Under the pieces are notes generated by a model. It did not search any database, was not told where the DNA came from, and saw only the letters and a list, made by a program, of their open reading frames with translations. Made by a program: the position numbers and the translations under genes. Positions 28,304 to 37,132 of a DNA stretch of 64,000 nt are shown one piece after another (the first letter of the stretch is position 1; each line of letters starts with the position of its first letter). Origin of the DNA: JAKLIX01 sp964605655. Lineage in GTDB: Bacteria > Bacteroidota > Bacteroidia > Bacteroidales > CAIXZF01. The stretch spans positions 66,310-130,309 of the forward strand of contig CAZSDK010000010.1 of the NCBI GenBank assembly GCA_964605655.1, written 5' to 3'.

Positions 28304-28769
28304 TTATTGGAGCTTGATCGGGTTCAGTTTCAGGTTCAGTTTCAGGTTCGGGTTCGGGTTCGGTCGCGGATTCTGCCGGTGGCTCGGAAAAATCGAGCAA
28401 GTCCTTTTCCTGGAGAAGGTTGTACCAACTTATGATCTTTCTGATGTCGGAGGTATACACTCTTTCCTGGTCGAAATCCGGAAGCACCGATTCGAAGTAC
28501 TGCCTGAGTGCAGAACCCTCTGATTTAGGATCTATGGCTGTCTGGCCTTCTTCTTTTTCAAAGATCCTTTTAAGTACCTCTCTTAAAGGCACATCCTCTC
28601 CATTGGTATACACGCTGATCTCCTCCAGGGTGCTCATTTTTTCATGGGCAAACACCGGAAACCTTTTCTGGTCAGTCAAAGATTCAACAATAGCCCCGTT
28701 CTTACTCTGTGCCACCAGCATAAAGAGACCGGGTTTCCCACTGATGGCCATTATTTTTGACAATTCCAT
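28296..28769 (-). CDS. DUF5606-domain protein
   Basis: A 157-residue cytoplasmic protein starting MELSKIMAISGKPGLFML, the start of the Bacteroidota-specific DUF5606 family. It has no signal peptide or membrane segment. The last 25 residues form an acidic Pro/Glu/Thr repeat (EPEPEPETEPETEPD), encoded by a short tandem repeat at about 28320-28362, which is likely to vary in length. The function is unknown. The 8-bp overlap with pyrK places it first in the pyrimidine operon. Confidence 0.85.
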   Translation of the reverse strand: MELSKIMAISGKPGLFMLVAQSKNGAIVESLTDQKRFPVFAHEKMSTLEEISVYTNGEDVPLREVLKRIFEKEEGQTAIDPKSEGSALRQYFESVLPDFDQERVYTSDIRKIISWYNLLQEKDLLDFSEPPAESATEPEPEPETEPETEPDQAPINE

Positions 28770-28783
28770 AGCACACTTTTTTT

Positions 28784-28813
28784 CAAACCTACATGAATTA
28801 TTTCAACTGTCAA
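28784..28813 (-). promoter_or_regulatory. Bacteroidota promoter of the DUF5606-pyrK-pyrD-dedA operon
   Basis: On the minus strand TTG (28813-28811), a 19-nt spacer and TAGGTTTG (28791-28784) match the -33/-7 consensus well. The ATG is 14 nt downstream. Confidence 0.65.
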
Positions 28814-28901
28814 CACATTGATTGAATATCTTATAAACAACCCTCCTTAACAGATGTTTTGAATACCCTGGCGTCCCGCAGATGGCTTTGAAACGGATAT
28901 T

Positions 28902-30725
28902 TCATACGAATGATTGTATATCATACATCTTTTTATAAGTGCCCTCAGGAATTTCCATCAGTTCTTGATGGGACCCCTTTTCAACGAACCTGCCTTTGTC
29001 GAGGACGAGGATCAGATCGGCACGAAGGATGGTCGCAAACCGGTGGGCGATCACCACGGTGGTCCTCCCTTTCATGGCCAGGTCTATCCCTTGTTGCACC
29101 TGTTGTTCAGATTCCAGGTCGAGAGAAGAAGTTGCCTCGTCCAGGATCAGGATGGGAGGATTGTTCAGGATTGCTCTCGCAATACTCAGCCTTTGTCTCT
29201 GCCCACCCGATAATTTTCCACCTCTTTCGCCAATAAGACTGTCGTACCCGTTGGGCAGGTTCCCGATGAACCCGTGGGCATTGGCTTTTTTAGCGGCTTC
29301 CATGACTTCTTCCAGGGTGGCATCCTCCTTCCCGAAGGAGATATTGTTGAAAACGGTGTCGTTGAAGAGTATTGGTTCCTGAGTAACGATACCAAACAGG
29401 CTTCTGACCTGAGAGATGACATAATCTTCAAGCGGGATGCCATCGAGTTCTATGCTGCCGGAGGTCGGGTCGATAAACCGGGGAAGGAGATCAACCAGGG
29501 TAGACTTCCCGCTTCCGGAGGGCCCGACCAGCGCTATCACCTTGCCCTTGTCAATTCTCAGATCCAGTTCATGAAGGACCATTTCTTTGCCATAGGAAAA
29601 GGAAACTTGTTTAAGTTCCAGGAAATTTTTGAACTCCTTTATGGAAGCAGCGTGTTCTTTTTCAACAATAACCTCTTCTGAATCAAGCACCTCCTGTATT
29701 CTTTCCAGGCTGCTGATCCCTCTTTGGACCTGGGCAAATGCGGTCGAGATGTTTTTTGCGGGGTTGATGAGTTGGGAGAAAATGACGATAAACCCGATGA
29801 ATGCTTCGGCTCCGAGACTGATCTCCCTGTTCAGCACCATATATCCACCTACCACTAAAATGACCATCAGGATCAGTATTCCCAGGAATTCGCTCAGGGG
29901 TGAGCTCAGATCGCCTTTTCTACCGATGCCGATCATCAGCCGTGTATAATGTTGATTCATCTCCCTGAATTTGACGCTGGCCACATCCAGGGCATTAAAT
30001 GCTTTCAATATGCGCAGTCCGGCGACGGTCTCCTCTACCTGGCTCATGAGTTGTCCCATCTTTCTCTGGGATTCAATAGACTTTTTCCTGAGCCTGCGGG
30101 CAAGTCTTCCGATGATCCATCCTGCCAGAGGGAGCATTACAAGCACAAAAACAGAGAGGTAGGTTGAAAGGATGAACAGGGTGATGAGATACAATATTAT
30201 GGTAAGGGGTTCCCTGAAAAACAGTTCGAAGGAACGCATGATGGAAGCTTCCACTTCCTGAATGTCTCCGGTTGCCCTGGTGATCAGATCACCCCTTCTT
30301 TTCTCGGAATAGAATGACAGAGGCAGGATCAGCAGGTGTTCATAGAGTTTGGAACGCAAATCACGTATCACCCCGGTCCTTATGGGAGCAAGAAAATACA
30401 GCGCGAGATACTGGAACAGGTTCTTCAGTAAAAAAAGAACCACCACGAAAAGGCAGAGGTAAAAGAGGGTGTGGAATTTACCTTCACTGATAATAAACTG
30501 GTTAACCCAGTAGTCGAGGTATCCCATCATGGCTTCTTTGCTGAAGGAAAAGACAGGGGCTTCGGTCACCTGGTGCTCCTTCTGGAAAAGGATCTGCAGG
30601 AAGGGGATGACCATAGTCAGGGAAAATACCGAGAAGAATGCGGAGAGGAGGTTGAAGAAAAGGTTCAGCAAGGCATATCCCCAGTAGGGAAGCACGAAAG
30701 AAAACAAACGCCCCAGCCTTCGCAT
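28902..30725 (-). CDS. ABC transporter, fused permease and ATP-binding protein (MsbA-like exporter)
   Basis: A 607-residue half-transporter. Six membrane segments occupy residues 1-330. The nucleotide-binding domain shows Walker A GPSGSGKST, signature LSGGQRQRL, Walker B ILILDEATSSLD and the H-loop VIAHRFAT. The type IV exporter fold and length match MsbA-like lipid or multidrug exporters working as homodimers. The substrate is not evident. The gene starts 4 nt after the purB stop, so the two are co-transcribed. Confidence 0.93.
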   Translation of the reverse strand: MRRLGRLFSFVLPYWGYALLNLFFNLLSAFFSVFSLTMVIPFLQILFQKEHQVTEAPVFSFSKEAMMGYLDYWVNQFIISEGKFHTLFYLCLFVVVLFLLKNLFQYLALYFLAPIRTGVIRDLRSKLYEHLLILPLSFYSEKRRGDLITRATGDIQEVEASIMRSFELFFREPLTIILYLITLFILSTYLSVFVLVMLPLAGWIIGRLARRLRKKSIESQRKMGQLMSQVEETVAGLRILKAFNALDVASVKFREMNQHYTRLMIGIGRKGDLSSPLSEFLGILILMVILVVGGYMVLNREISLGAEAFIGFIVIFSQLINPAKNISTAFAQVQRGISSLERIQEVLDSEEVIVEKEHAASIKEFKNFLELKQVSFSYGKEMVLHELDLRIDKGKVIALVGPSGSGKSTLVDLLPRFIDPTSGSIELDGIPLEDYVISQVRSLFGIVTQEPILFNDTVFNNISFGKEDATLEEVMEAAKKANAHGFIGNLPNGYDSLIGERGGKLSGGQRQRLSIARAILNNPPILILDEATSSLDLESEQQVQQGIDLAMKGRTTVVIAHRFATILRADLILVLDKGRFVEKGSHQELMEIPEGTYKKMYDIQSFV

Positions 30726-30729
30726 ATTG

Positions 30730-32082
30730 TTAGTATTCTGATCTGCCTGTGTAATTCTCAGGTTTAATTTGCTTCAACTCGGTCTTCACCCTGTCAGGTA
30801 CCTGGAGTTTGTCAATAAAACGGCAGAAATCGTCCCTGGTAAGGCTTGCCTTTCCCCTGGTCAGTTCTTTAAGGGCCTCATAAGGTTCCGGGTATTTTTC
30901 CCTTCTAAGGATGGTTTGAATGGCTTCCCCGATCACCGCCCAGTTCCGGTCAAGGTCAGCGGCCAGCTTCTCTTTGTTGAGCATCAGCTTGCCCATGCCT
31001 TTGAGGAGTGACTGAAAAGCGATCAGTCCGTGTCCCAGGGGAACCCCCATGTTGCGGATCACGGTTGAGTCGGTCAGGTCACGTTGCAGCCTTGAAACGG
31101 GCAGTTTAGCCGTCAGATGTTCAAAAATGGCATTGGCCATGCCCAGGTTACCTTCAGCATTTTCGAAGTCGATGGGATTCACTTTATGGGGCATGGTGCT
31201 CGACCCCACCTCTTTATCCACGACCCTCTGCCTGAAATAGTCCATGGAAATATAGGTCCAGCAGTCCCGGGCAAAGTCGATCAGGATGGTATTGATCCTT
31301 TTGCAGATGTCGAAGAAGGCACCCAGGTTATCGTAATGTTCAATCTGGGTGGTGTGTTGCTGGCGTTTTAACCCCAGGGATTCCTCGAGGAAGACGTTGG
31401 CGAAGGTGATCCAATCAACCTCAGGGTAGGCAACGTAATGCGCATTCAGGTTCCCGGTGGCTCCCCCGAATTTTCCGAAAAACGGCAATTGTGGAAACTG
31501 AAGTGTTTGATTATCAAGTCTTTCAATAAAGACCATCCATTCTTTTCCTAACAGGGTTGGGGAGGCGGGTTGACCATGGGTCCGTGCCAGCATGGGGATG
31601 TTTTTCCATTGGAATGCCAGGTCCCAGATCTTGTCTCTGACTGCATCCATCTGAGGCTGGTACACTGCGTCAAAGGCCTCTTTCAGGGCCAGGGGAAAGG
31701 CGGTGTTATTGATGTCCTGAGAAGTCAGCCCGAAGTGGATGAATTCCTTGTATCCGCCAATTCCCAGCCGGTCCCAGGTACCCCTGAGGAACTGCTCTGC
31801 CGCTTTGATATCGTGGTTGGTGGTCTTTTCAATTTCTTTAACAGCCAGTGCATCTTCCATGGTAAAACCCAGGTATACCTCCCTGAGCCTGGTGATCATT
31901 TCCTTCGGAAAATCGGCTAAAGCAGGAAGATCCAGGTCAAGCAAAGCAATGAAGTACTCTACTTCCACCCGCAGGCGGTACTGGATGACCGCAGCCTCTG
32001 AAAAATAGGCGGCCAGAGGCGATGTTTGCCTCCGGTAACGGCCATCGATAGGCGAAACAGCCTGTAATGCAGGGAATTCCAT
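30730..32082 (-). CDS. purB: Adenylosuccinate lyase
   Basis: A 450-residue fumarase/aspartase-superfamily enzyme that cleaves SAICAR and adenylosuccinate in purine synthesis. The superfamily signature GSSTMPHKVNPIDFENAEGN is near residue 288, the substrate-binding LTSQDINNTAF near 117 and TRTHGQPAS-like LARTHGQPASP near 165. N-terminal SPIDGRYRRQT is typical of the longer (Escherichia-like) PurB form. It has its own promoter at 32101-32108, divergent from the Hdr-like operon. Confidence 0.95.
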   Translation of the reverse strand: MEFPALQAVSPIDGRYRRQTSPLAAYFSEAAVIQYRLRVEVEYFIALLDLDLPALADFPKEMITRLREVYLGFTMEDALAVKEIEKTTNHDIKAAEQFLRGTWDRLGIGGYKEFIHFGLTSQDINNTAFPLALKEAFDAVYQPQMDAVRDKIWDLAFQWKNIPMLARTHGQPASPTLLGKEWMVFIERLDNQTLQFPQLPFFGKFGGATGNLNAHYVAYPEVDWITFANVFLEESLGLKRQQHTTQIEHYDNLGAFFDICKRINTILIDFARDCWTYISMDYFRQRVVDKEVGSSTMPHKVNPIDFENAEGNLGMANAIFEHLTAKLPVSRLQRDLTDSTVIRNMGVPLGHGLIAFQSLLKGMGKLMLNKEKLAADLDRNWAVIGEAIQTILRREKYPEPYEALKELTRGKASLTRDDFCRFIDKLQVPDRVKTELKQIKPENYTGRSEY

Positions 32083-32100
32083 ATTGGCAGGTTTAGCTTA

Positions 32101-32108
32101 CAAAGTTA
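32101..32108 (-). promoter_or_regulatory. Bacteroidota -7 box for purB (TAACTTTG)
   Basis: On the minus strand TAACTTTG matches TAnnTTTG, 18 nt before the purB ATG. Confidence 0.55.
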
Positions 32109-32156
32109 GGATAAAGCCTGAACTGTTAAAATAATTCGGGGTACTCATCTTTTTTT

Positions 32157-32164
32157 TAAGTTTG
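32157..32164 (+). promoter_or_regulatory. Bacteroidota -7 box for the Hdr-like operon (TAAGTTTG)
   Basis: TAAGTTTG matches TAnnTTTG and lies 13 nt before the ATG at 32178 (31 nt before the ATG at 32196). It follows a run of eight T. Confidence 0.5.
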
Positions 32165-32177
32165 TAGGGTTAAGTTG

Positions 32178-32900
32178 ATGCTTTTTTCCTCTCTTATGGG
32201 AAAACTCTATGAAACCCTCATGCAAGATGTCAGGTTCGAGGAGGGCCTAAAAGCTTGTATTCAGTGTGGAACTTGTACAGCTATATGTCCGGCAGCCGAG
32301 TTTTATCCTTATGATCCCCGGCAGATCGTGGATCTTCTTCAGTCGAAAGATGAAGCCCAGATAGAGTCACTGCTCAAATCTGACAACATTTGGTACTGTG
32401 GCGAGTGCATGTCCTGTGTCACCCGGTGCCCCAGAGGGAATGCCCCCGGGCTTGTGATCATCGCCTTGCGGTCATTATCGCAGGAGCTGGGATTTTTTAC
32501 GGAATCGGAGAAGGGCCGGCAGCAACTTGCTCTCAAGAGGACCATCGGACAATGGATGCTTGACCATGGTTATTGCCTTTATATCCCGCATATTAAGCCA
32601 GAGAGCCATCCGGAACAGGGACCTATCTGGGAATGGGAACATCAGTATCTTGAAAGAATCATGGAACGTCTGGGTACCAATTATAATAAGGATGGGCCTG
32701 GTGTTCTGAGAAATATACCCAAAGAAGCACTGGATGAGGTAAAAAGGATTTTTGAAGTTACCGGGGGAATGGACCGCTTCAGGAAAATTGAAGAATATTC
32801 CAGTCTCAAAGCTGAAGAGATGGGCCTTGACATCGGTCAGGAGCGTGATACCAACAGCGAGTATTTTAACCGAATTTTCAAGGGCAGGGATGAAGATTGA
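32178..32900 (+). CDS. HdrC-like 4Fe-4S protein
   Basis: A 240-residue soluble protein with two CX2CX2CX3CP clusters: CIQCGTCTAICP and CGECMSCVTRCP. This is the HdrC fold, which passes electrons between HdrA and HdrB in heterodisulfide reductases. It is longer than the usual HdrC because of a C-terminal extension of about 130 residues without further cysteines. A start at ATG 32196 (MGKLYETL) is equally possible. Its end overlaps the HdrB-like gene by 11 bp, the first of a chain of overlaps that links six genes up to 38556. Confidence 0.85.
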   Translation: MLFSSLMGKLYETLMQDVRFEEGLKACIQCGTCTAICPAAEFYPYDPRQIVDLLQSKDEAQIESLLKSDNIWYCGECMSCVTRCPRGNAPGLVIIALRSLSQELGFFTESEKGRQQLALKRTIGQWMLDHGYCLYIPHIKPESHPEQGPIWEWEHQYLERIMERLGTNYNKDGPGVLRNIPKEALDEVKRIFEVTGGMDRFRKIEEYSSLKAEEMGLDIGQERDTNSEYFNRIFKGRDED

Positions 32901-33960
32901 AGGCAAAAGAAGAATATGGCAGGATTATCAGAAGGAAATCGCTGATGATCATTATTTCTATGTGAGAAGTTGTGTCAGGCAGAATTTCTTTCCCGCGGCC
33001 GAGGGGGTGTTTTTAAAGATCCTTGAAACGGTGCTGGGTAAGGATATATATGAAAATCCGGGTCATACTTCCTGTTCCGGGATAGGATATCATTGTGACA
33101 TCGTACCTTTAGATACTGCCATGACGGTTATCGCTCGTCAGTTTTCCCTGATGGCAGAGGCTGGTTATCAGAATTTTGTCACTTCCTGCATCACCTCCTT
33201 TGGATTATACTCCGAGATTTTGGAGTCCTGGCGTCATTTCCCTGATAAGGAAAAACAGATCGCAGGTTTTCTGAAGCAAGCAACGGGCAGAGATTTTCAC
33301 AAACCGGTCAATATTGCCCATGCCAGCGATATCATCTATAAGTTCCGTAAAGAAATCGCCTCCAGGGCACCCTATCGCCTGGTCAACAAGAAGACAGGAG
33401 AACCTTTGAAGGTGGTGGAACATATCGGTTGTCATTATTCGAAGATGTTTCCTGACAAAGGGGTGGGGGGAGCCGAGTACCCTTATGTACTGGTAGGAAT
33501 GGTAGAAGAATGGGGAGGAGAAGTGGTTGATTATCCTGAAAGGAGACATTGCTGCGGTTTTGGGTTCCGGCAATATGCAGTCAGGGCGAACCGGGGTTAT
33601 TCACTTTCGTGTTCCCGGAAGAAGTTCGAATCCATGGAGCCATACCAGCCTGACCTCATCCTGACCAATTGTCCGGGCTGCCCTATGTTTATGGACCGCT
33701 GGCAATACGTGATCAGTGAAATGGAAGGAAAGACTTACGGTGCTGATAACCAGGGTATACCGGTTTTTACTTATGAAGAAATTGCAGGCCTCATCCTGGG
33801 TTATGATCCCTGGGATATTGGTCTTCAGGTGCATCAGGTAAGTGTGGAACCCTTGCTTGACAAGATGGGGGTTCCCTATGATCCTGATAAAAAATACCTC
33901 GATAAGCAGGGAAATCCCATGGGAAGACCCGATAATCCTGCTAACATATACTTCGTATGA
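32890..33960 (+). CDS. HdrB-like CCG-domain protein
   Basis: A 356-residue protein with two CCG-type cysteine-rich regions, the HdrB module that in methanogens holds the noncubane clusters reducing a disulfide. The first shows TSCITSFG and HIGCHYSK; the second shows RRHCCGFGFRQ and TNCPGCPMF. The ATG at 32890 (MKIEGKRRIW) is chosen; the longer frame start lies inside the upstream gene. The physiological disulfide or other acceptor in a non-methanogen is unknown. The gene overlaps the HdrC-like gene by 11 bp and the HdrA-like gene by 4 bp. Confidence 0.85.
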   Translation: MKIEGKRRIWQDYQKEIADDHYFYVRSCVRQNFFPAAEGVFLKILETVLGKDIYENPGHTSCSGIGYHCDIVPLDTAMTVIARQFSLMAEAGYQNFVTSCITSFGLYSEILESWRHFPDKEKQIAGFLKQATGRDFHKPVNIAHASDIIYKFRKEIASRAPYRLVNKKTGEPLKVVEHIGCHYSKMFPDKGVGGAEYPYVLVGMVEEWGGEVVDYPERRHCCGFGFRQYAVRANRGYSLSCSRKKFESMEPYQPDLILTNCPGCPMFMDRWQYVISEMEGKTYGADNQGIPVFTYEEIAGLILGYDPWDIGLQVHQVSVEPLLDKMGVPYDPDKKYLDKQGNPMGRPDNPANIYFV

Positions 33961-34988
33961 CTCGTTCTGACAAAACCGTTGCTGTTATCGGGGCCGGACC
34001 TGCCGGGATGGAGGCAGCGACACAACTCGCTGCCAAAGGAATAAACGTGATTCTTATTGAAGATTCGGATAAAACAGGGGGGCATTTGAACCAGTGGGAC
34101 AGGCTATTCCCGGCACGCCGGCCGGCGACCGAGGTGTGGCAACATCTCCGTGACCGTTTGCCTGAATCTGTGCAAGTGCTGGAAAACAATTCTGTTGACT
34201 CCTTCAGAACAGAAGGGGGACAATTCTTCCTCCAACTGAACAGTGACAAGCATATCCGGGTGGATGCGCTCATTCTTGCCACAGGGTTTGAAGTGTTCCA
34301 TGCTTCAAGAAAAGAAGAATATGGCTATGGTATTTACGACAATGTGATCACCAGTGTGGATCTTGAGACCATCTTCAGGGAACACAAACCGCTTACCACG
34401 CATCAGGGCAAAAAGCCTTCCAGGATTGCTCTGATCCACTGCGTGGGTTCGAGAGACGAAAAGGCCGGACATGTTCACTGCTCGAGGGTTTGCTGCGTGA
34501 CAGGTGTGAAACAGGCCATCGAGATCAAAGAGCTGTTACCTGAGGCACAGGTGTATTGTTTTTATATGGATCTCAGGATGTTCGGACTGGGATACGAAGA
34601 ACTGTACAAGGAAAGCCAGGAGAAATGGGGCGTCCAGTTCATCAGGGGAAGATTGTCTGAGTCATTCGAGAACCAGGATGGTAGTATTATGCTCAAAGTT
34701 GAGGACACCCTGACTGCGAGGCCTCTGAAAATGAATGTCGACCTTCTGGTGCTTCTGGTGGGTTTCCTTCCATCAGCAGGGACCACTAGGCTTGGAAAGA
34801 TGTTTGACCTTGAATTCAACCCGAATGGTTTCCTGATGCCGGCAGATGAACTACTGGCCACCAATGATACTAGGATTCCGGGAGTCTTTCTGGCAGGTTC
34901 CTGCAAAGGGCCGAAGAACATAGAAGATACCCTGACCGATGCACGAAGTGCTGCCTGCAGGGTCGATCAATATCTCAAAGACATCTGA
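33957..34988 (+). CDS. HdrA/QmoA-like FAD oxidoreductase, short form
   Basis: A 343-residue flavoprotein with an N-terminal dinucleotide-binding motif (VAVIGAGPAGMEAATQLAAKG) and the HdrA-type cysteine region IHCVGSRDEKAG followed by HCSRVCCVTGVKQAIEIKE. It ends with the GVFLAGSCKGPKNIEDT motif. It lacks the N-terminal extension and the C-terminal ferredoxin domains of classical methanogen HdrA, so it is nearer to the compact QmoA type. By family knowledge it is the electron-input or splitting flavin subunit. Whether it bifurcates cannot be judged. The start overlaps the HdrB-like stop by 4 bp (ATGA). Confidence 0.83.
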   Translation: MTRSDKTVAVIGAGPAGMEAATQLAAKGINVILIEDSDKTGGHLNQWDRLFPARRPATEVWQHLRDRLPESVQVLENNSVDSFRTEGGQFFLQLNSDKHIRVDALILATGFEVFHASRKEEYGYGIYDNVITSVDLETIFREHKPLTTHQGKKPSRIALIHCVGSRDEKAGHVHCSRVCCVTGVKQAIEIKELLPEAQVYCFYMDLRMFGLGYEELYKESQEKWGVQFIRGRLSESFENQDGSIMLKVEDTLTARPLKMNVDLLVLLVGFLPSAGTTRLGKMFDLEFNPNGFLMPADELLATNDTRIPGVFLAGSCKGPKNIEDTLTDARSAACRVDQYLKDI

Positions 34989-34989
34989 A

Positions 34990-35328
34990 ATGGACCGGTG
35001 GGGATATAAGATCAGGGAAGACCGTCAGGCTGTATGGGAAGAAGGTGATTTTGCACCATGGCACCAGCTGGTCCTGAAGGAACCATCGGTCAGACTCTGT
35101 ATTTCATGCGGTACCTGTGCCTCAGGATGTACCTCCGCCCTGTTCACCGATTTCAGTCTCAGGAGAATGATTCTACTTGTTCAGAGGGGCCGAAAGGAAG
35201 AAGTCGCCAAAGAGATCAACAAGTGTTTACTTTGTGGAAAATGTATCCTGAACTGCCCAAGGGGTGTAAATACCAGAAATGTGGTGATCCAGATCAGGCA
35301 AATGTTGGAAAGAGATGTATTATCTTGA
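34990..35328 (+). CDS. Second HdrC-like 4Fe-4S protein
   Basis: A 112-residue protein with two four-cysteine motifs, CISCGTCASGC and CLLCGKCILNCP, as in small HdrC/QmoC-type electron carriers. The ATG at 34990 lies just after the HdrA-like stop; the longer frame starts inside that gene. The first motif lacks the usual proline after its last cysteine (CTS instead of CP). Its 3' end overlaps the membrane HdrD-like gene by 14 bp, suggesting that the two form one unit carrying electrons to the membrane. Confidence 0.8.
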   Translation: MDRWGYKIREDRQAVWEEGDFAPWHQLVLKEPSVRLCISCGTCASGCTSALFTDFSLRRMILLVQRGRKEEVAKEINKCLLCGKCILNCPRGVNTRNVVIQIRQMLERDVLS

Positions 35329-37132
35329 TTATGATCCGTTTGTCCTTCCTTTTACCCTGGGTGCGCTGACCCTTCTGATCATCCTTTTTTCTAAATTTTT
35401 CTACTGGTGGGATAAACTGGAACCTCAGGACCGCATCATCATCCGTACTGGTCTCAGATCAGGGAAACTGAGAAAGATCCTGACCGAGGTCTTTATGGAA
35501 AGCCTGATGCACCGGCGGATGTTCAGGCAGAACCCCTGGATGGGTTATATGCACATGACCTTCGCCTTTGGCTGGTTTGTCCTGATACTCATCGGCAACA
35601 TCGAATCCAGGATTTATAGTGGCGTAGAATTCAACATGCCCTATTACCCTATCTTTTTCAAGTTCTTCATGCATGACAAGTCCATTCTTCCCTTTTCCGA
35701 TGGTTTTACTTTTTTAATGGACTTTTTTCTGCTGCTGGTTCTCAGCGGGTTGGTACTGGCCTTTTACAAACGTTGGAATGCCAGGATCTTCGGGATGAAA
35801 AAACCCACGCATCCGGAACCTCTCGACAGGCTGGCCATGACGGCGCTGTGGTGTATCTTCCCCTTGAGGCTGCTGGCTGAGAGTTTTACATCAGCAGTAA
35901 CAGATACCGGAGGCTTCCTTACCGGTTCCCTGGGAAGTTTCTTCGAGCGTTTTCTGCCGGTGGAATGGATGGCCTATCCGGCCTGGTGGAGCTACTCCAT
36001 TGCCTTATCCGTTTTTTTTATAGCACTGCCTTATTCGAGGTACATGCATATCCCGGCAGAAGTCCTTCTGATCTATCTCAGGCACCTGGGCTTCAGTCCT
36101 TCCAAGAAGTTTGATTTCTTCTCAGTGGTGGAGGTGCAGTCTTGTCCTTCCTGCGGGGTGTGTATCTCTGAATGTCAACTGAATACGGATCTGGGACACG
36201 ATCAGATCGTTCCGGCTTATTTTTTCAAGAAAGTGAAGAAAGACAAGCCTTCGGTGCAGGCTCTTGAAGAATGTCTGTTATGCGGCAGATGCCAGGAAGT
36301 TTGTCCGGTTGGCATTCATGTGAATGATGTGCGGATGCAGAAAAGACAAATGCATTATTCTCTTGCCACCCCCGACATCTCAGGATTCCGGATGCCCATA
36401 CCTCAAAAAGCAGAGGTGGTCTATTTTGCAGGTTGTATGACCCATCTGACGCCGTCCATTAAAAGATCTATGGAAGTGATATTCAGGGAGGCAGGAACAG
36501 ATTATGTTTTCATTGACAAAGAAGGGGGACTTTGCTGTGGACGGCCACTTCAAATGGCCGGACAGTGGGAATCAGCAAGACAACTGGTGGAAACCAACAA
36601 AAGGCTGATTAAGAGCACTGAGGCATCCACACTCGTCACCTCCTGTCCGATCTGTCTCAAGGTTTTCAGGGATGAGTACCAGCTTCGGCTGAGGGTGCTG
36701 CATCATAGTCAGTACATTAAAGAGCTTTTGGATCAGGGGATGATTCGCACGGATGTGATTCCGGGGACTGCTTCCTATCATGATCCCTGTGAGCTGGGAA
36801 GGGGCTGTGGGATTTATGACGAACCCAGGACAGTGATAGAGTCGGTGGTCCGCCTCCGGCCCCAGGAATATGAACGACAGAAAAGCCTCTGTTGCGGCGG
36901 GAGTCTTGGCAGTCTCTCCTTATCCTATCCCCAGAAGAAAGACCTGAGGGATGCCACGCTGAAACAGCTGTTGGTTTCACAACCTGATTTTTTGGTTACG
37001 TCTTGTCCGTTATGTAAAAAAACATTCCAGTCAGGAACGCAGACACCGGTGGTTGATCTGGCAGAGTTAGTGGCTAAAAACCTGGTTGGGGTCAGCACTG
37101 AAAAGCGTCTTCATACATTATCAGAAGTTTGA
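35315..37132 (+). CDS. Membrane HdrD-like reductase: NarI/HdrE-like cytochrome b domain fused to 4Fe-4S and CCG domains
   Basis: A 605-residue fusion. Residues 1-240 hold about six membrane segments with histidines placed as in b-type cytochrome subunits (MGYMHMTFAFGW, SRYMHIPAE). Two 4Fe-4S motifs follow (CPSCGVCISEC near residue 276 and CLLCGRCQEVCP near 320). Two CCG domains follow (GCMTHLTPS, GGLCCGRPLQ, TSCPICLK; then YHDPCELGRGC, SLCCGGSLG, TSCPLCKK). This combines the roles of HdrE and HdrD, exchanging electrons between menaquinone and a thiol or disulfide site. Related fusions are annotated as heterodisulfide-reductase-related proteins. It overlaps the genes on both sides (14 bp and 4 bp). 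Confidence 0.85.
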   Translation: MYYLDYDPFVLPFTLGALTLLIILFSKFFYWWDKLEPQDRIIIRTGLRSGKLRKILTEVFMESLMHRRMFRQNPWMGYMHMTFAFGWFVLILIGNIESRIYSGVEFNMPYYPIFFKFFMHDKSILPFSDGFTFLMDFFLLLVLSGLVLAFYKRWNARIFGMKKPTHPEPLDRLAMTALWCIFPLRLLAESFTSAVTDTGGFLTGSLGSFFERFLPVEWMAYPAWWSYSIALSVFFIALPYSRYMHIPAEVLLIYLRHLGFSPSKKFDFFSVVEVQSCPSCGVCISECQLNTDLGHDQIVPAYFFKKVKKDKPSVQALEECLLCGRCQEVCPVGIHVNDVRMQKRQMHYSLATPDISGFRMPIPQKAEVVYFAGCMTHLTPSIKRSMEVIFREAGTDYVFIDKEGGLCCGRPLQMAGQWESARQLVETNKRLIKSTEASTLVTSCPICLKVFRDEYQLRLRVLHHSQYIKELLDQGMIRTDVIPGTASYHDPCELGRGCGIYDEPRTVIESVVRLRPQEYERQKSLCCGGSLGSLSLSYPQKKDLRDATLKQLLVSQPDFLVTSCPLCKKTFQSGTQTPVVDLAELVAKNLVGVSTEKRLHTLSEV

